Assembly (NCBI RefSeq): GCF_014647595.1
Contig: NZ_BMPM01000001.1
Coordinates: forward strand, 1-64,000
Length of the DNA: 64,000 nt
Direction of reading: 5' to 3'
Origin: Paenarthrobacter histidinolovorans
GTDB taxonomy: Bacteria > Actinomycetota > Actinomycetes > Actinomycetales > Micrococcaceae
Below the pieces are notes generated by a model. The model was not told the DNA's origin. It did not search any database and worked only from the letters and a program-made list of their open reading frames with translations. Made by a program: the position numbers and the translations under genes. Shown here in pieces: positions 28,447 to 38,517 of the stretch (positions are counted from its first letter, which is position 1; each line of letters begins with the position of its first letter).

Positions 28447-29652
28447 CTAGTTGAGCAGCGCGTCAACGAAACTTTCCGCTTCGAATGGTGCCAGGTCATC
28501 CGGGCCTTCACCCAGCCCGATCAGCTTCACCGGAACACCGAGGGACTTCTGGATGGCAACAACAATGCCGCCCTTGGCCGTACCGTCAAGCTTGGTCAGC
28601 ACGATGCCCGTGATGTTGACCACCTCAGCGAAAACGCGTGCCTGGTTGAGTCCGTTCTGGCCGGTGGTGGCGTCCAGAACCAGCAGGACCTCGTCCACCT
28701 TCGCCAGCTTTTCAATGACGCGCTTGACTTTGCCGAGCTCGTCCATCAGGCCGGTCTTGTTCTGCAGGCGGCCTGCCGTGTCCACCATGACAACGTCGAC
28801 TTCCTGGTCGATTCCGGCTTTCACGGCCTCGTACGCAACGGAGGCGGGATCAGCGCCGTCGATGTCGGACTTCACCGTCGGCACGCCCACCCGCTGCCCC
28901 CACGTGGCCAATTGCTCGGCTGCGGCTGCCCGGAAGGTATCGGCGGCACCGAGCAGCACGTCCTTGTCTTCGGCCACCAGGACACGCGCCAGCTTGCCCA
29001 CGGTGGTGGTCTTGCCGACGCCGTTCACACCGACAACAAGAACGACGGCGGGCCGGTCGCCTTTGCGTTCGACGTTGAGCGAACGGTCCATCCCGGGATC
29101 AACCAGCTTGATGAGCTCTTCCCGGAGCATCGCCTTGACGTCTTCGGGGCTGCGCGTTCCCAGGACTTTGACGCGCTCACGCAAAGCATCTACCAACTGC
29201 ATGGTGGGCTCGGTGCCAAGATCGGCCAGGAGGAGGGTTTCCTCCACCTCATCCCAGACGTTTTCATCGATCTTGTCGCCGGACAGCAAAGCCAGCAGGC
29301 CCTTGCCGAGGATGTTGTTGGATTTGACCAGGCGTGCGCGGAGGCGGGTCAGACGCCCTTCCACCGGCGCTGGAGTGTCGATGGCGATGGTTTCGAGCCC
29401 AGCGGCGTCGTCCGGAACCTCCGCGCCTTCGACTGTTCCGTCAAAGGTTGGGGCCGGCGCCTTCACCTCATCCGGGCGGTCCTCCACAAGGGTTCCGCCG
29501 CCTGCTGCCGAGGACTGCAAAGGATCGTTCGCATCTCGCGTTCCGGGGTATTTTGCGCCCGACTTGCGGGCTTTCATCAATACCGGCACGAGTCCGCCGA
29601 CCACTACGAGCGCAGCGAGAATGGACAGAATTATGGGTAGGAAATCGTTCAC
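28447..29652 (-). CDS. ftsY: Signal recognition particle receptor FtsY
   Basis: FtsY receives ribosome-SRP complexes at the membrane. It starts with a true membrane helix (FLPIILSILAALVVVGGLV), as in actinobacterial FtsY. An acidic linker and the NG domain follow, with VGVNGVGKTTTVGKLA, GAADTFRAAAAEQL, DTAGRLQ and TKLDGTAKGG. It has 401 residues. It follows smc by 20 bases in the same direction. Confidence 0.95.
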   Translation of the reverse strand: MNDFLPIILSILAALVVVGGLVPVLMKARKSGAKYPGTRDANDPLQSSAAGGGTLVEDRPDEVKAPAPTFDGTVEGAEVPDDAAGLETIAIDTPAPVEGRLTRLRARLVKSNNILGKGLLALLSGDKIDENVWDEVEETLLLADLGTEPTMQLVDALRERVKVLGTRSPEDVKAMLREELIKLVDPGMDRSLNVERKGDRPAVVLVVGVNGVGKTTTVGKLARVLVAEDKDVLLGAADTFRAAAAEQLATWGQRVGVPTVKSDIDGADPASVAYEAVKAGIDQEVDVVMVDTAGRLQNKTGLMDELGKVKRVIEKLAKVDEVLLVLDATTGQNGLNQARVFAEVVNITGIVLTKLDGTAKGGIVVAIQKSLGVPVKLIGLGEGPDDLAPFEAESFVDALLN

Positions 29653-29672
29653 TCCCCTACCTTCTCATAAAG

Positions 29673-32600
29673 CTAAGCGCCGGCACCGAGCCTCTGGCTG
29701 ATGACGGTGGATACGCCATCACCCCGCATCGTCACACCATAAAGGGCATCAGCCACTTCCATGGTGCGCTTTTGGTGGGTGATCACGATGAGCTGACTGG
29801 ACTCACGCAGTTCTTCGAAGATGGTGATGAGCCGGCCCAGGTTGGTGTCGTCCAGTGCCGCTTCGACTTCGTCCATGACGTAGAACGGTGAAGGCCTTGC
29901 CTTGAAGATGGCAACGAGCAGCGCGACGGCTGTCAGGGAGCGCTCACCACCTGAAAGAAGTGACAGCCGCTTGATCTTCTTGCCTGCAGGACGGGCCTCT
30001 ACCTCAATGCCGGTGGTCAGCATGTCGTCCGGGTCAGTGAGCACCAGCTTGCCCTCGCCACCGGGAAAGAGCCTGGCAAAGACGTGGTCGAACTGGGCAG
30101 AGGTGTCCGCGAAAGCTTCCGTAAAGACTTGCTGGACGCGTTTGTCCACCTCTTTGATGATGTCCAGAAGGTCCTTGCGGCTGGACTTGAGATCTTCCAG
30201 TTGCGAGCTGAGGAACTGGTGCCGTTCCTCCAAGGCCGCAAACTCCTCGAGCGCCAGGGGGTTCACCTTGCCCAGTGCCGACAGCTCGCGCTCGGCCTTC
30301 TTCAGCCGCTTCTCCTGCTCCGCCCGCACAAAGGGAACACCTTCCACCACGGGTTCGCCGTTTTCGTCCACAGGGGCCCTCAGTTCGGCCCATTTGTCCG
30401 TGGTGGAACCGGCGGGAAGCGGAACCGGCCGGTCCGGCCCGTAGTCCGCGATGAGCTGTTCAGTGGAAAGCCCCAGTTCTTCAATGGCCCGGCTTTCCAG
30501 GGCCTCAATCCGGAGCCGCTGTTGTGTTCGTGCCATCTCGTCCCGATGCACCGAATCGGTCAGTTCGGCGAGCTCCCGTGCCAGAGCCTCGTTGCCCGAG
30601 CGGACGTCCGAAAGCTCCTTTTCAAGGACTTCCCGTTTCTGCTCGGCCCGGTCGCGTTCACTGGCAGCCACCTCCACCGATACGTCGACGTAACGGAGTG
30701 TCTGTTCGACCGCCGAAACAACAGCGGCAGCACGTTGGGCCTGTGCCCGGCGTCGCTGGGCCCGCCGTGCGGCCTCTTCGCGTGCTCGGCGTTCCGTCGC
30801 TGCAGCCCGTTCCAGGGAGGCGGCCCGGTTGCTGACGGCGCCCAGCTGCTCTTCGGCGGTGCGAAGCGCCAACCGGGCTTCCGTTTCCAAGGCCCGGGCC
30901 GTTCTTGCCTCGGCGGCGAGCTCATCGCGTTGGTCGGTGGAAGGTTCCTCGTCTGGGACTTCCTGGGCGGCAGCAAGGCGTTCGGCGGCAACTTCCAGAT
31001 CCAGCTGCGCCTCTGCGATGTTCGCTTCCGCCTTGGCCATGGAGGCCGCCAGACGATCGCTCTCACCCACTGCGCTGCGAAGAACAGAGTTCAGATGGCC
31101 CAGGCGCTCGGCGACTGCCGCTAGGCGCGCGTCGGATTCATGCAGTCTTTCCAGTGCGGCATCGGTACGGTCCTGCGCTTCGGCACGGCGGGCCTGGGTC
31201 CCGGCCAGGGCGAAGCGGCCACGTTCCAGTCGGGCGGTGACTTCGTGAAGGCGGGCATTGGCGTCGTCCACGGCAGCCTGGACTTCAAGAAGCGACGGCA
31301 CGGTGGCTGAGCCGCCCAGGACCGTCGCGGCGGTGAAAACGTCACCGTCGGTAGTGACTGCCTTCAGGCCAGGGTGCTCCTCCACCAATCCTGCCGCCGT
31401 GCGGAGATCATCAACTACAACGGTATCGGCCAGGAGTCCGATGGCCCCGCGGCCCGCCGGGTCGGCAATTTTTACGACGTCGACAGCCCAACGGCATCCT
31501 CCCGGCAGTTCAACGGCTGATTCGGCGGCGTCTTTTTCGGCGAAACCGCCGGCCAGGAGCAAAGCCACGCGGCCGGCGTCGTCCTTCTTCAATGTGGCCA
31601 CGGCCGACAGTGCGGCGTCGGCGTCGGCAACCACCAGGGCATCGGACGCGCTACCCAGGGCTGCGGCAATGGCGGCCTCGTAGCCGGTTTCCATGCTTAT
31701 CAAGCCCGCCAGCGGACCGAGTACACCTTCGGCCGTCAACAGGTGGCCGGAGCCATCCTTGCGGTTGAGTCCCAACTGGAGAGCATCCCGCCGGGCCGTC
31801 AAGGCGTCCCGTTCACGGACTGCCTCCCGCTCGGAAGCCTTGAGTTCCTCAATTTCCGCGAGTACTTCATCCAGCGCCGCGCTGGCTTCCTCGTATTCGG
31901 CATCCAGGCTCTCCTCGCCGTCCTCGACGCCGGCGACTTGTGCCTCGAGGGCGGCGAACTCGCTTTGCGCCTGCCTTCGCCGCTCGTCGCCGGCACCCAG
32001 CGACTCCCGCAGCCTGCCGCGCTCGGCCTCGGCCGCCTCGGCCCGGGACCGCGCCGCAGCAAGCTGGCCGGCGAGCCGGGCAAGTCCCTCCCGGCGGTCA
32101 GCTGCAGCACGCAACATGCCTGTGAGGCGTTTGTCTTCGGCTGCTGCGAGCGCTTCGGCAGCGTCTTTGGCGACAGTGGCTTCGAGCAGTGCAGCCTGCT
32201 TGGCCAGAATGTCGTGTTCCAGGGCTGCTTGTTCTTCGCGGACCCTGGCCGCCTGGCGCTCGAGGTGCTCCGGATCGCGTCCCGATTCGGCGGCGGCTTC
32301 CGAGGAACCCAGCAGCCTCCTGCGTTCAGCGGCCAATGAACCGAGGGAACGCAGGCGCTCCCTGCCGGCGGAGAGCTGGTACCAGGTATCGCGGGCGGTG
32401 TTGAGGCGGGGGGTTGCTTCCGCGGCCTGCTGTTCCAGCTCTGCTTGCCGTCGCCGTCCCACGCCGAGCCCCGCCTCGACTACCTGGCGGCGTTCCTTGA
32501 GTGCGGCTTCGTCGGCGACGTCCTGTTCAAGGGTTGTTGTCAGCTGTACGAGGTCGTCGGCCAGGAGGCGCGCGCGGGCGTCGCGGACGTCGAACTGGAC

Positions 32601-33251
32601 GGTTTGCGCACGGCGGGCGATTTCGGCCTGTTTCCCCAGGGGGGTCAGTTGTCGACGGATTTCAGCGGTCAGGTCACCGAGCCGGGCCAGGTTGGCCTGC
32701 ATGGCCTCCAGCTTGCGCACCGTTTTTTCTTTGCGCCGCCGGTGCTTGAGGATGCCTGCGGCCTCTTCAATGAAGCCCCGGCGGTCTTCGGGCGTAGCGT
32801 GCAGGACACGGTCCAGCTGTCCTTGGCCGACGATGACGTGCATTTCCCGGCCAAGCCCGGAATCCGAGAGCAGTTCCTGGATGTCCAGCAACCGGCATGG
32901 CGCACCGTTTATGGCGTATTCGGATCCTCCGGTGCGAAAGAGAGTCCGGGAAATGGTCACTTCGCTGTACTCGATGGGCAGCGCATTGTCTGCGTTATCG
33001 ATGGTCAACGACACATGCGCGCGGCCAAGGGGCGGACGGCCCGAGGTACCGGCGAAAATGACGTCCTCCATTTTCCCGCCGCGCAGTGTTTTTGCGCCCT
33101 GCTCACCCATCACCCAGGCCAGCGCGTCCACCACGTTGGATTTGCCGGATCCGTTGGGACCGACGACGGCAGTGACGCCGGGCTCGAAGTCGAACGTCGT
33201 GGCCGACGCAAACGACTTGAATCCGCGGACGGTCAAACTTTTCAAATGCAA
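29673..33251 (-). CDS. smc: Chromosome segregation protein SMC
   Basis: SMC dimers with ScpAB organise and separate the chromosome. The 1192-residue protein has Walker A VVGPNGSGKSNVVDAL near residue 30. Long coiled coils rich in Ala, Arg and Glu flank a hinge at about residues 510-670 (GVLGPLAGLISMETGYEAA). The C-terminal head has signature LLSGGERSL and Walker B FYVMDEVEAALDD. Length and order are normal. To its right, where mutM and rnc lie close by in many relatives, the chromosome instead carries an 8-kb accessory segment. Confidence 0.96.
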   Translation of the reverse strand: MHLKSLTVRGFKSFASATTFDFEPGVTAVVGPNGSGKSNVVDALAWVMGEQGAKTLRGGKMEDVIFAGTSGRPPLGRAHVSLTIDNADNALPIEYSEVTISRTLFRTGGSEYAINGAPCRLLDIQELLSDSGLGREMHVIVGQGQLDRVLHATPEDRRGFIEEAAGILKHRRRKEKTVRKLEAMQANLARLGDLTAEIRRQLTPLGKQAEIARRAQTVQFDVRDARARLLADDLVQLTTTLEQDVADEAALKERRQVVEAGLGVGRRRQAELEQQAAEATPRLNTARDTWYQLSAGRERLRSLGSLAAERRRLLGSSEAAAESGRDPEHLERQAARVREEQAALEHDILAKQAALLEATVAKDAAEALAAAEDKRLTGMLRAAADRREGLARLAGQLAAARSRAEAAEAERGRLRESLGAGDERRRQAQSEFAALEAQVAGVEDGEESLDAEYEEASAALDEVLAEIEELKASEREAVRERDALTARRDALQLGLNRKDGSGHLLTAEGVLGPLAGLISMETGYEAAIAAALGSASDALVVADADAALSAVATLKKDDAGRVALLLAGGFAEKDAAESAVELPGGCRWAVDVVKIADPAGRGAIGLLADTVVVDDLRTAAGLVEEHPGLKAVTTDGDVFTAATVLGGSATVPSLLEVQAAVDDANARLHEVTARLERGRFALAGTQARRAEAQDRTDAALERLHESDARLAAVAERLGHLNSVLRSAVGESDRLAASMAKAEANIAEAQLDLEVAAERLAAAQEVPDEEPSTDQRDELAAEARTARALETEARLALRTAEEQLGAVSNRAASLERAAATERRAREEAARRAQRRRAQAQRAAAVVSAVEQTLRYVDVSVEVAASERDRAEQKREVLEKELSDVRSGNEALARELAELTDSVHRDEMARTQQRLRIEALESRAIEELGLSTEQLIADYGPDRPVPLPAGSTTDKWAELRAPVDENGEPVVEGVPFVRAEQEKRLKKAERELSALGKVNPLALEEFAALEERHQFLSSQLEDLKSSRKDLLDIIKEVDKRVQQVFTEAFADTSAQFDHVFARLFPGGEGKLVLTDPDDMLTTGIEVEARPAGKKIKRLSLLSGGERSLTAVALLVAIFKARPSPFYVMDEVEAALDDTNLGRLITIFEELRESSQLIVITHQKRTMEVADALYGVTMRGDGVSTVISQRLGAGA

Positions 33252-33599
33252 GGCGCTTCGGTTCTCCTGGGTGGCCCGGGTGTTTGTGTCCCCCTAAATC
33301 TACTGCCGTTTACGTGAAATCCACGGATCTGCAACGGGAAAGCCTTGCGGCCGGGATGCCGCACCCCTACACTCCTGCCAAGGGTTACTTGGTGGATTCG
33401 TTCCGGTGATCCGGCCTCGGCTTGAACTTCTGTTCGGCTTCGGCTGGGTCCGGTCCCGTAGTAGGAACGCCTGTCCACAAGGCACCGTGGTTTCCATAAC
33501 TGAAGATCTTGGTTTGACCCTGGCTGGGGAGCGGCAAGCAGGGGCTGCGTGAAGACGCAGACCCGTCGTAGCAATTGGCGTACCACTCCAGGAGTTCTC
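33252..33599. other. Intergenic region between smc and the secreted mosaic protein
   Basis: These 348 bases hold no gene I can support. They should contain the smc promoter (minus) and that of the secreted protein (plus). A small hairpin, CTGCGT-gaag-ACGCAG at 33545-33560, covers an in-frame GTG at 33549. AGGAG lies 5 bases before the ATG at 33600. Confidence 0.6.
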
Positions 33600-36500
33600 A
33601 TGCCCGGTCCTTCAGCAACCCCACCGCAGCGGACCCTCAAAGGGCTGCTTTTCCCTTTGGTGTTGGCGATGGTGGCAGCTTTGCTGCCCCTGACCGCGCC
33701 CGCAGCTGTGGCGGTTGGCCCCTGCGACCCCATAGTGAACGCTGTGGTGTGCGAGAATTCCAAACCGGGCAGCCCGCCGTCGGAGTGGGACATCGATGGG
33801 GCCGGGGATGACAGCATCCAGGGTTTTTCCACTGAGATCAGCGTCAATGCCGGACAACCCATCCGCTTCAAGATCGACACGAAGGCCCCCAGTTACACGA
33901 TCGCGGTTTACCGCACAGGCTGGTACGGGGGCAACGGTGCGCGGAAGATTGCCGACGTCACGCCGTCCGTCCTTCGCCAGACGCAGCCCGCTTGCAGGAG
34001 CGACCTGACGACTGAACTGTATGACTGCGGTACCTGGGCTGTTTCGGCCACCTGGCAGGTGCCTGCCACTGCGGTATCCGGGGTCTATATTGCCCTTCTG
34101 ACGCGGCCGGATACGGGTGGGCAGAGCCACATCACCTTCATCGTCCGAAACGACGGGAACCGGTCATCGGTCGTTTTCCAAACGGCGGATCAGACGTGGC
34201 AGGCCTACAACACTTATGGCGGTGCCGACTTCTACCAGGGGGCCGTCAACGGGCGCGCCTACAAGGTGAGCTACAACCGGCCCGTGAACACCCGGGGCGG
34301 CATCGGAGGCCGGGACTTCTACTTCGCCAACGAATATCCGATGGTGCGGTTCCTGGAACAAAACGGCTATGACGTCAGCTATGTCAGCGGCCTTGACGTT
34401 GACCGCAATGGTGCAGAGCTGTTGAACCACAAAGTATTTCTTTCCGTCGGCCACGACGAATACTGGTCCGGCCCCCAAAGGGCCAACGTTACTGCGGCCC
34501 GCGACGCGGGCGTCAACCTCCAGTTCCTTTCAGGCAATGAGATGTACTGGCGTACACGGTTCGAGCCCTCCTCCGTGGACGGCGCCGCAGGCCGCACCTT
34601 GACCTGCTACAAGGAAACGTGGAGCAACGGAAAGATCGATCCCACCAGCCAATGGACCGGAACGTGGCGGGATCCGCGCTACGCATCCCAGGCCAATGGT
34701 GGTGGTCTGCCCGAAAACGGCCTGACGGGCACGCTGTATATGTCCAATTACACCGACCTGCCTGTGACGGTCTCAGCAGCTGAAGGAAAGTCGCGGTTGT
34801 GGCGCAACACTTCACTGGCGTCCCTGCCCGCAGGTTCCACTGCTGCATTGGCGCCGCACACAGTGGGCTACGAATCCGATGAGGACCTCGACAACGGTTT
34901 CCGGCCGTCGGGTCTGATCCAGTTGTCCACAACAGTAGGCAGCGTCAGCGAGTACCTTCAGGATTACGGAAATACGGTCAAACCTGGAACCACCACCCAC
35001 CACATCACGTTGTACCGGGCACCCAGCGGGGCTTTGGTGTTCTCTGCCGGCAGCGTCCAGTGGACGTGGGGCCTGGACCAGGAGCACGACGGCGATGGGG
35101 CCGCTGCCGATGTGCGCATGCGGCAGGCTCAAGTGAACCTCTTCGCCGACATGGGCGTACAGCCGGCAACCCTAGCGGCCGGGCTTGTTGCCGCGAGCGC
35201 GAGCCCGGATCTGACCGGCCCAACGGTAACCATCACCGCTCCAGCCAACGGCGCGACCATCGCCCATGGAAGCAGTGTGACGGTCAGCGGAACCGCCACC
35301 GACACCGGCGGTGTGGTGGCCGGCGTCGAGGTTTCGACCGACGGCGGTACTACCTGGCACCCGGCCCAAGGCAAGGCTGCATGGACCTACACCTATATCC
35401 AGAAGGGCCTGGACACCGCCACGGTCCAGGTGCGGGCCGTGGATGACAGCGCCAACATAGGAGCTGTGGCTACGAGGAACCTTGGCCTCACCGGGCCCTA
35501 CAGCGTCTTTGGCCAGACTGTCCCTGCCATCACCGACTCCGGAGACGGCGGAGCCTACGAAATGGGCATGCAATTCACGCCCTCGGTGAATGGCTTCGTG
35601 ACGGGGGTCCGGTTCTACAAGAGCACAGCGAACACCGGAACCCACACGGGCTCGCTGTGGAGCTCCACCGGTACCCGCCTGGCTACGGCGACCTTTGCCA
35701 ATGAAACAGCCTCGGGATGGCAGACCGTTCTGTTCAGCCAACCGGTAGCAGTTTCTGCTGGGCAAAAGTACACAGTCTCCTACTGGGCACCCAAGGGGCA
35801 CTACGCCACCAAGGACTACCAGTGGGCGAGCTTTGGTTTCAATGATCCGCCATTGAAGGTGGCCGGTGGGTTCGGAGCAGAGCCTGCGGGCGTGTACAAC
35901 ACCTCACAAGGTTTCCCGACCAGCAGCTTCAATGGCGGCAACTACTTTGTTGATGCTGTTTTCAGCACCGTGGACACTTCCCCGCTGACAGTGTCCGGGC
36001 AATCGCCCATTCCGTCATCGTCCAGCGTCCCTGTCACCACCAAGGTCAGTGCCTCCTTCTCCAAGCCCGTGACCGCTGCCAGCGTGCAGCTGGTCCTGAA
36101 ATCTTCCGCCGGGACAGTGGCGGGCAGTACGAGCTATGACGCGACCACGCGCAAGGCAACCTTCACACCTGCATCCCAGTTGGCCTTCAGCACCGTGTAC
36201 ACGGCAACGTTGTCCGGCACCGACAGCACGGGAGGCCAGGTCACCTCCGGCGGCACGTGGACCTTCACCACCGCTGCCACGGCATCCGTGCCGGGGTCAT
36301 GCCCGTGCAGTCTTTATGACGACTCCGTCACTCCCGGCATCGCGGAAATCCAGGACGGAGTGCCGCTGACCCTGGGAGTACGGTTTACCAGTGTCTCCGC
36401 AGGGCAGGTAACCGGCGTGCGTTTCTACAAGTCGGCCGGCAACACCGGGACCCACACAGGCGCGCTCTATACAGCCGGAGGCCAGCAGCTGGCAACGGTG

Positions 36501-38507
36501 ACCTTCGCCAATGAGAGCAGCTCCGGGTGGCAGACGGCCATGTTCAGCCAGCCGGTGCAAATGGCTGCCAACACTGAGTACATTGCGAGCTACAAGTCGC
36601 TGACCGGCGCCTACTCGGCCACTGCCAATGGCTTTGGGTCCGGGCTGAGCGTTGGACCGCTGAGGACCGTTTCGGACGCCGGGGCCTACAGCTACAGCGG
36701 GGACTTCCCCGCTTCACGATCCTCCACCAGTTACCTTGTGGACGTCGTGGTGGTGGTTTCGGCTCCCCCGTTCACCGTCGGTGGCCAATCCCCCATCCCG
36801 AACGCCTCGAGTGTTCCCCTCAACACGACAGTCAGCGCTGTTCTTTCCGAAGCAGCAGTCGCCTCGAGCGTCGCTCTGTCGCTCAAGTCGGCCGCAGGTG
36901 CTTCGGTTGCCGGGACCACCGTCTATGACAGCAATACCCGCAAGGTCACCTTCACCCCTGCGGCTGCCTTGGCGGCAGGTACTTCCTACACCGCCACGGT
37001 GACTGCGACAGCTGTGTCCGGACAACCAATGTCCTCCGGTGGTACGTGGCAGTTCACCACAGTGCAGACCGCGGGCACACCCGGTTCGTGCCCGTGCACG
37101 CTTTACGATGACACGGTGACGCCAGGCACCCTGGAAGTCGATGATGGCGTGCCTTTGACCTTGGGTGTCCGGTTCACCAGTGACACTGCAGGGCAGGTGA
37201 CCGGCGTGCGCTTCTACAAGTCGGCCGGCAACACCGGAACCCATACCGGGTACCTCTACACGGTGGGCGGCCAGGTCCTGGCGACGGTGACGTTCACGAA
37301 CGAATCCAGCAGTGGCTGGCAGAGCGCAACGTTCAGCCAGCCTGTGAACATCCAGGCAGACACCGAGTACGTCGCTGCCTACAAGACGCCGACCGGCAAG
37401 TACTCCTACACCTCCGGCGGCTTCGGCGATGGCTTCACGAGGGGACCGCTGAAGACCCAACCGGATTCGGGGGCCTACTCCTATACCAGTGACTTCCCGA
37501 GTACGGCGTCAACGGCCAGCTACCTTGTGGACCTGGTCTTCACCGTCGCCGCACCGCCTCTGGCCATTAGTGCCCAGGTGCCCGCTCCAGGAGCCACCGC
37601 CATTCCCACGGACGTGAAACCATCCATCACGTTCTCCACCGCAATTAACCCGGGTGCCACGTTCACTTTGACTGCGAACGGCTCGTCCGTGGCAGGAACG
37701 GCGGCGTTGTCAGCTGACGCCCGAACCATCACGTTCACGCCGACGGCCGCCCTTCCCGCCAACACCCAGATATCGGTCAACGTCTCGGGCGTGGCCACCC
37801 CACAGGGGCAAACCCTGCCCCCGACCTCCTGGCAGTTCACCACTGCAGCGGCCGCTGTCCAGCAATCGACGATCTTTGGTTCGTTGCTTCCCCAGGTTGC
37901 CGCCAATTCCGACTCGCTTTCAGTGGAGCTCGGAACAGCCTTCACGGTGTCCCAAAGCGGCAACGTGACCGGCATCCGCTTCTACAAGGGGACCGGAAAC
38001 ACGGGAACCCACGTTGGTTCGCTGTGGAACGCTGCGGGCACCCGGCTGGCACAGGTGACGTTTACCAACGAGACGGCCACTGGCTGGCAAACGGCCACGC
38101 TGGCCACCCCGGTTGCCTTGTCCACCGGCCAAACCTATGTGGTGTCTTACCGGGCACCGAACGGCCACTACTCCTCCACGCCGGGGTTCTTCAACCAGAC
38201 ATGGACGAGCGGAGTGTTCACGGCATCGGGTCCGAACAATGGACGCTACCGGTACGGCTCAGGTGGCGTCATGCCCACCAACTCCTGGAACGCCACGAAC
38301 TACTTCGTGGATGTGGTGTACTCCACCGCCGCACCAGCCCAGCAGGTGGCCTCTCCATCGCCGTCGCCCACACCAACACCAACACCAACCGCGACGGCGA
38401 CGGCGACGGCTACTGCGACGGCGACCCCGTCACCGAGTCCATCACCGAGTCCCTCGCCCAGCCCGAGCCAGACAGGACTCATCTGCGGTTTGCTTCGGAT
38501 CTGCTGA
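33600..38507 (+). CDS. Giant secreted mosaic protein: DMF-amidase-like domain, Ig-like and four DUF4082 modules
   Basis: The protein has 1635 residues and an N-terminal signal peptide (about 1-40, LLFPLVLAMVAALLPLTAPAAVA). Residues 40-540 resemble the large-subunit domain of N,N-dimethylformamidase, including VFLSVGHDEYWSGPQR and FLSGNEMYWRTRFE. An Ig-like module follows (540-635). Then DUF4082 modules at about 635-793, 898-1055, 1160-1316 and 1420-1578 alternate with three Big-type Ig modules (each with a GGTWTFTT-like end). The DUF4082 copies share VTGVRFYKSAGNTGTHTG. The tail is a Pro/Ser then Thr/Ala dipeptide linker ending TGLICGLLRIC. ATG 33600 has AGGAG; GTG 33549 is the alternative. 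A cell-surface carbohydrate or matrix role is inferred; enzymatic activity is unproven. Confidence 0.88.
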   Translation: MPGPSATPPQRTLKGLLFPLVLAMVAALLPLTAPAAVAVGPCDPIVNAVVCENSKPGSPPSEWDIDGAGDDSIQGFSTEISVNAGQPIRFKIDTKAPSYTIAVYRTGWYGGNGARKIADVTPSVLRQTQPACRSDLTTELYDCGTWAVSATWQVPATAVSGVYIALLTRPDTGGQSHITFIVRNDGNRSSVVFQTADQTWQAYNTYGGADFYQGAVNGRAYKVSYNRPVNTRGGIGGRDFYFANEYPMVRFLEQNGYDVSYVSGLDVDRNGAELLNHKVFLSVGHDEYWSGPQRANVTAARDAGVNLQFLSGNEMYWRTRFEPSSVDGAAGRTLTCYKETWSNGKIDPTSQWTGTWRDPRYASQANGGGLPENGLTGTLYMSNYTDLPVTVSAAEGKSRLWRNTSLASLPAGSTAALAPHTVGYESDEDLDNGFRPSGLIQLSTTVGSVSEYLQDYGNTVKPGTTTHHITLYRAPSGALVFSAGSVQWTWGLDQEHDGDGAAADVRMRQAQVNLFADMGVQPATLAAGLVAASASPDLTGPTVTITAPANGATIAHGSSVTVSGTATDTGGVVAGVEVSTDGGTTWHPAQGKAAWTYTYIQKGLDTATVQVRAVDDSANIGAVATRNLGLTGPYSVFGQTVPAITDSGDGGAYEMGMQFTPSVNGFVTGVRFYKSTANTGTHTGSLWSSTGTRLATATFANETASGWQTVLFSQPVAVSAGQKYTVSYWAPKGHYATKDYQWASFGFNDPPLKVAGGFGAEPAGVYNTSQGFPTSSFNGGNYFVDAVFSTVDTSPLTVSGQSPIPSSSSVPVTTKVSASFSKPVTAASVQLVLKSSAGTVAGSTSYDATTRKATFTPASQLAFSTVYTATLSGTDSTGGQVTSGGTWTFTTAATASVPGSCPCSLYDDSVTPGIAEIQDGVPLTLGVRFTSVSAGQVTGVRFYKSAGNTGTHTGALYTAGGQQLATVTFANESSSGWQTAMFSQPVQMAANTEYIASYKSLTGAYSATANGFGSGLSVGPLRTVSDAGAYSYSGDFPASRSSTSYLVDVVVVVSAPPFTVGGQSPIPNASSVPLNTTVSAVLSEAAVASSVALSLKSAAGASVAGTTVYDSNTRKVTFTPAAALAAGTSYTATVTATAVSGQPMSSGGTWQFTTVQTAGTPGSCPCTLYDDTVTPGTLEVDDGVPLTLGVRFTSDTAGQVTGVRFYKSAGNTGTHTGYLYTVGGQVLATVTFTNESSSGWQSATFSQPVNIQADTEYVAAYKTPTGKYSYTSGGFGDGFTRGPLKTQPDSGAYSYTSDFPSTASTASYLVDLVFTVAAPPLAISAQVPAPGATAIPTDVKPSITFSTAINPGATFTLTANGSSVAGTAALSADARTITFTPTAALPANTQISVNVSGVATPQGQTLPPTSWQFTTAAAAVQQSTIFGSLLPQVAANSDSLSVELGTAFTVSQSGNVTGIRFYKGTGNTGTHVGSLWNAAGTRLAQVTFTNETATGWQTATLATPVALSTGQTYVVSYRAPNGHYSSTPGFFNQTWTSGVFTASGPNNGRYRYGSGGVMPTNSWNATNYFVDVVYSTAAPAQQVASPSPSPTPTPTPTATATATATATATPSPSPSPSPSPSPSQTGLICGLLRIC
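38350..38475 (+). repeat. Low-complexity Ser/Pro/Thr/Ala dipeptide-coding stretch
   Basis: Short in-frame units (ACACCA, GCGACG, CCGAGT/CCATCG) encode alternating Ser-Pro, Thr-Pro, Thr-Ala and Ser-Pro dipeptides near the 3' end of the secreted protein gene. The repetition makes this stretch prone to length change by slippage. Confidence 0.85.
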
Positions 38508-38517
38508 AGCAACGTAC

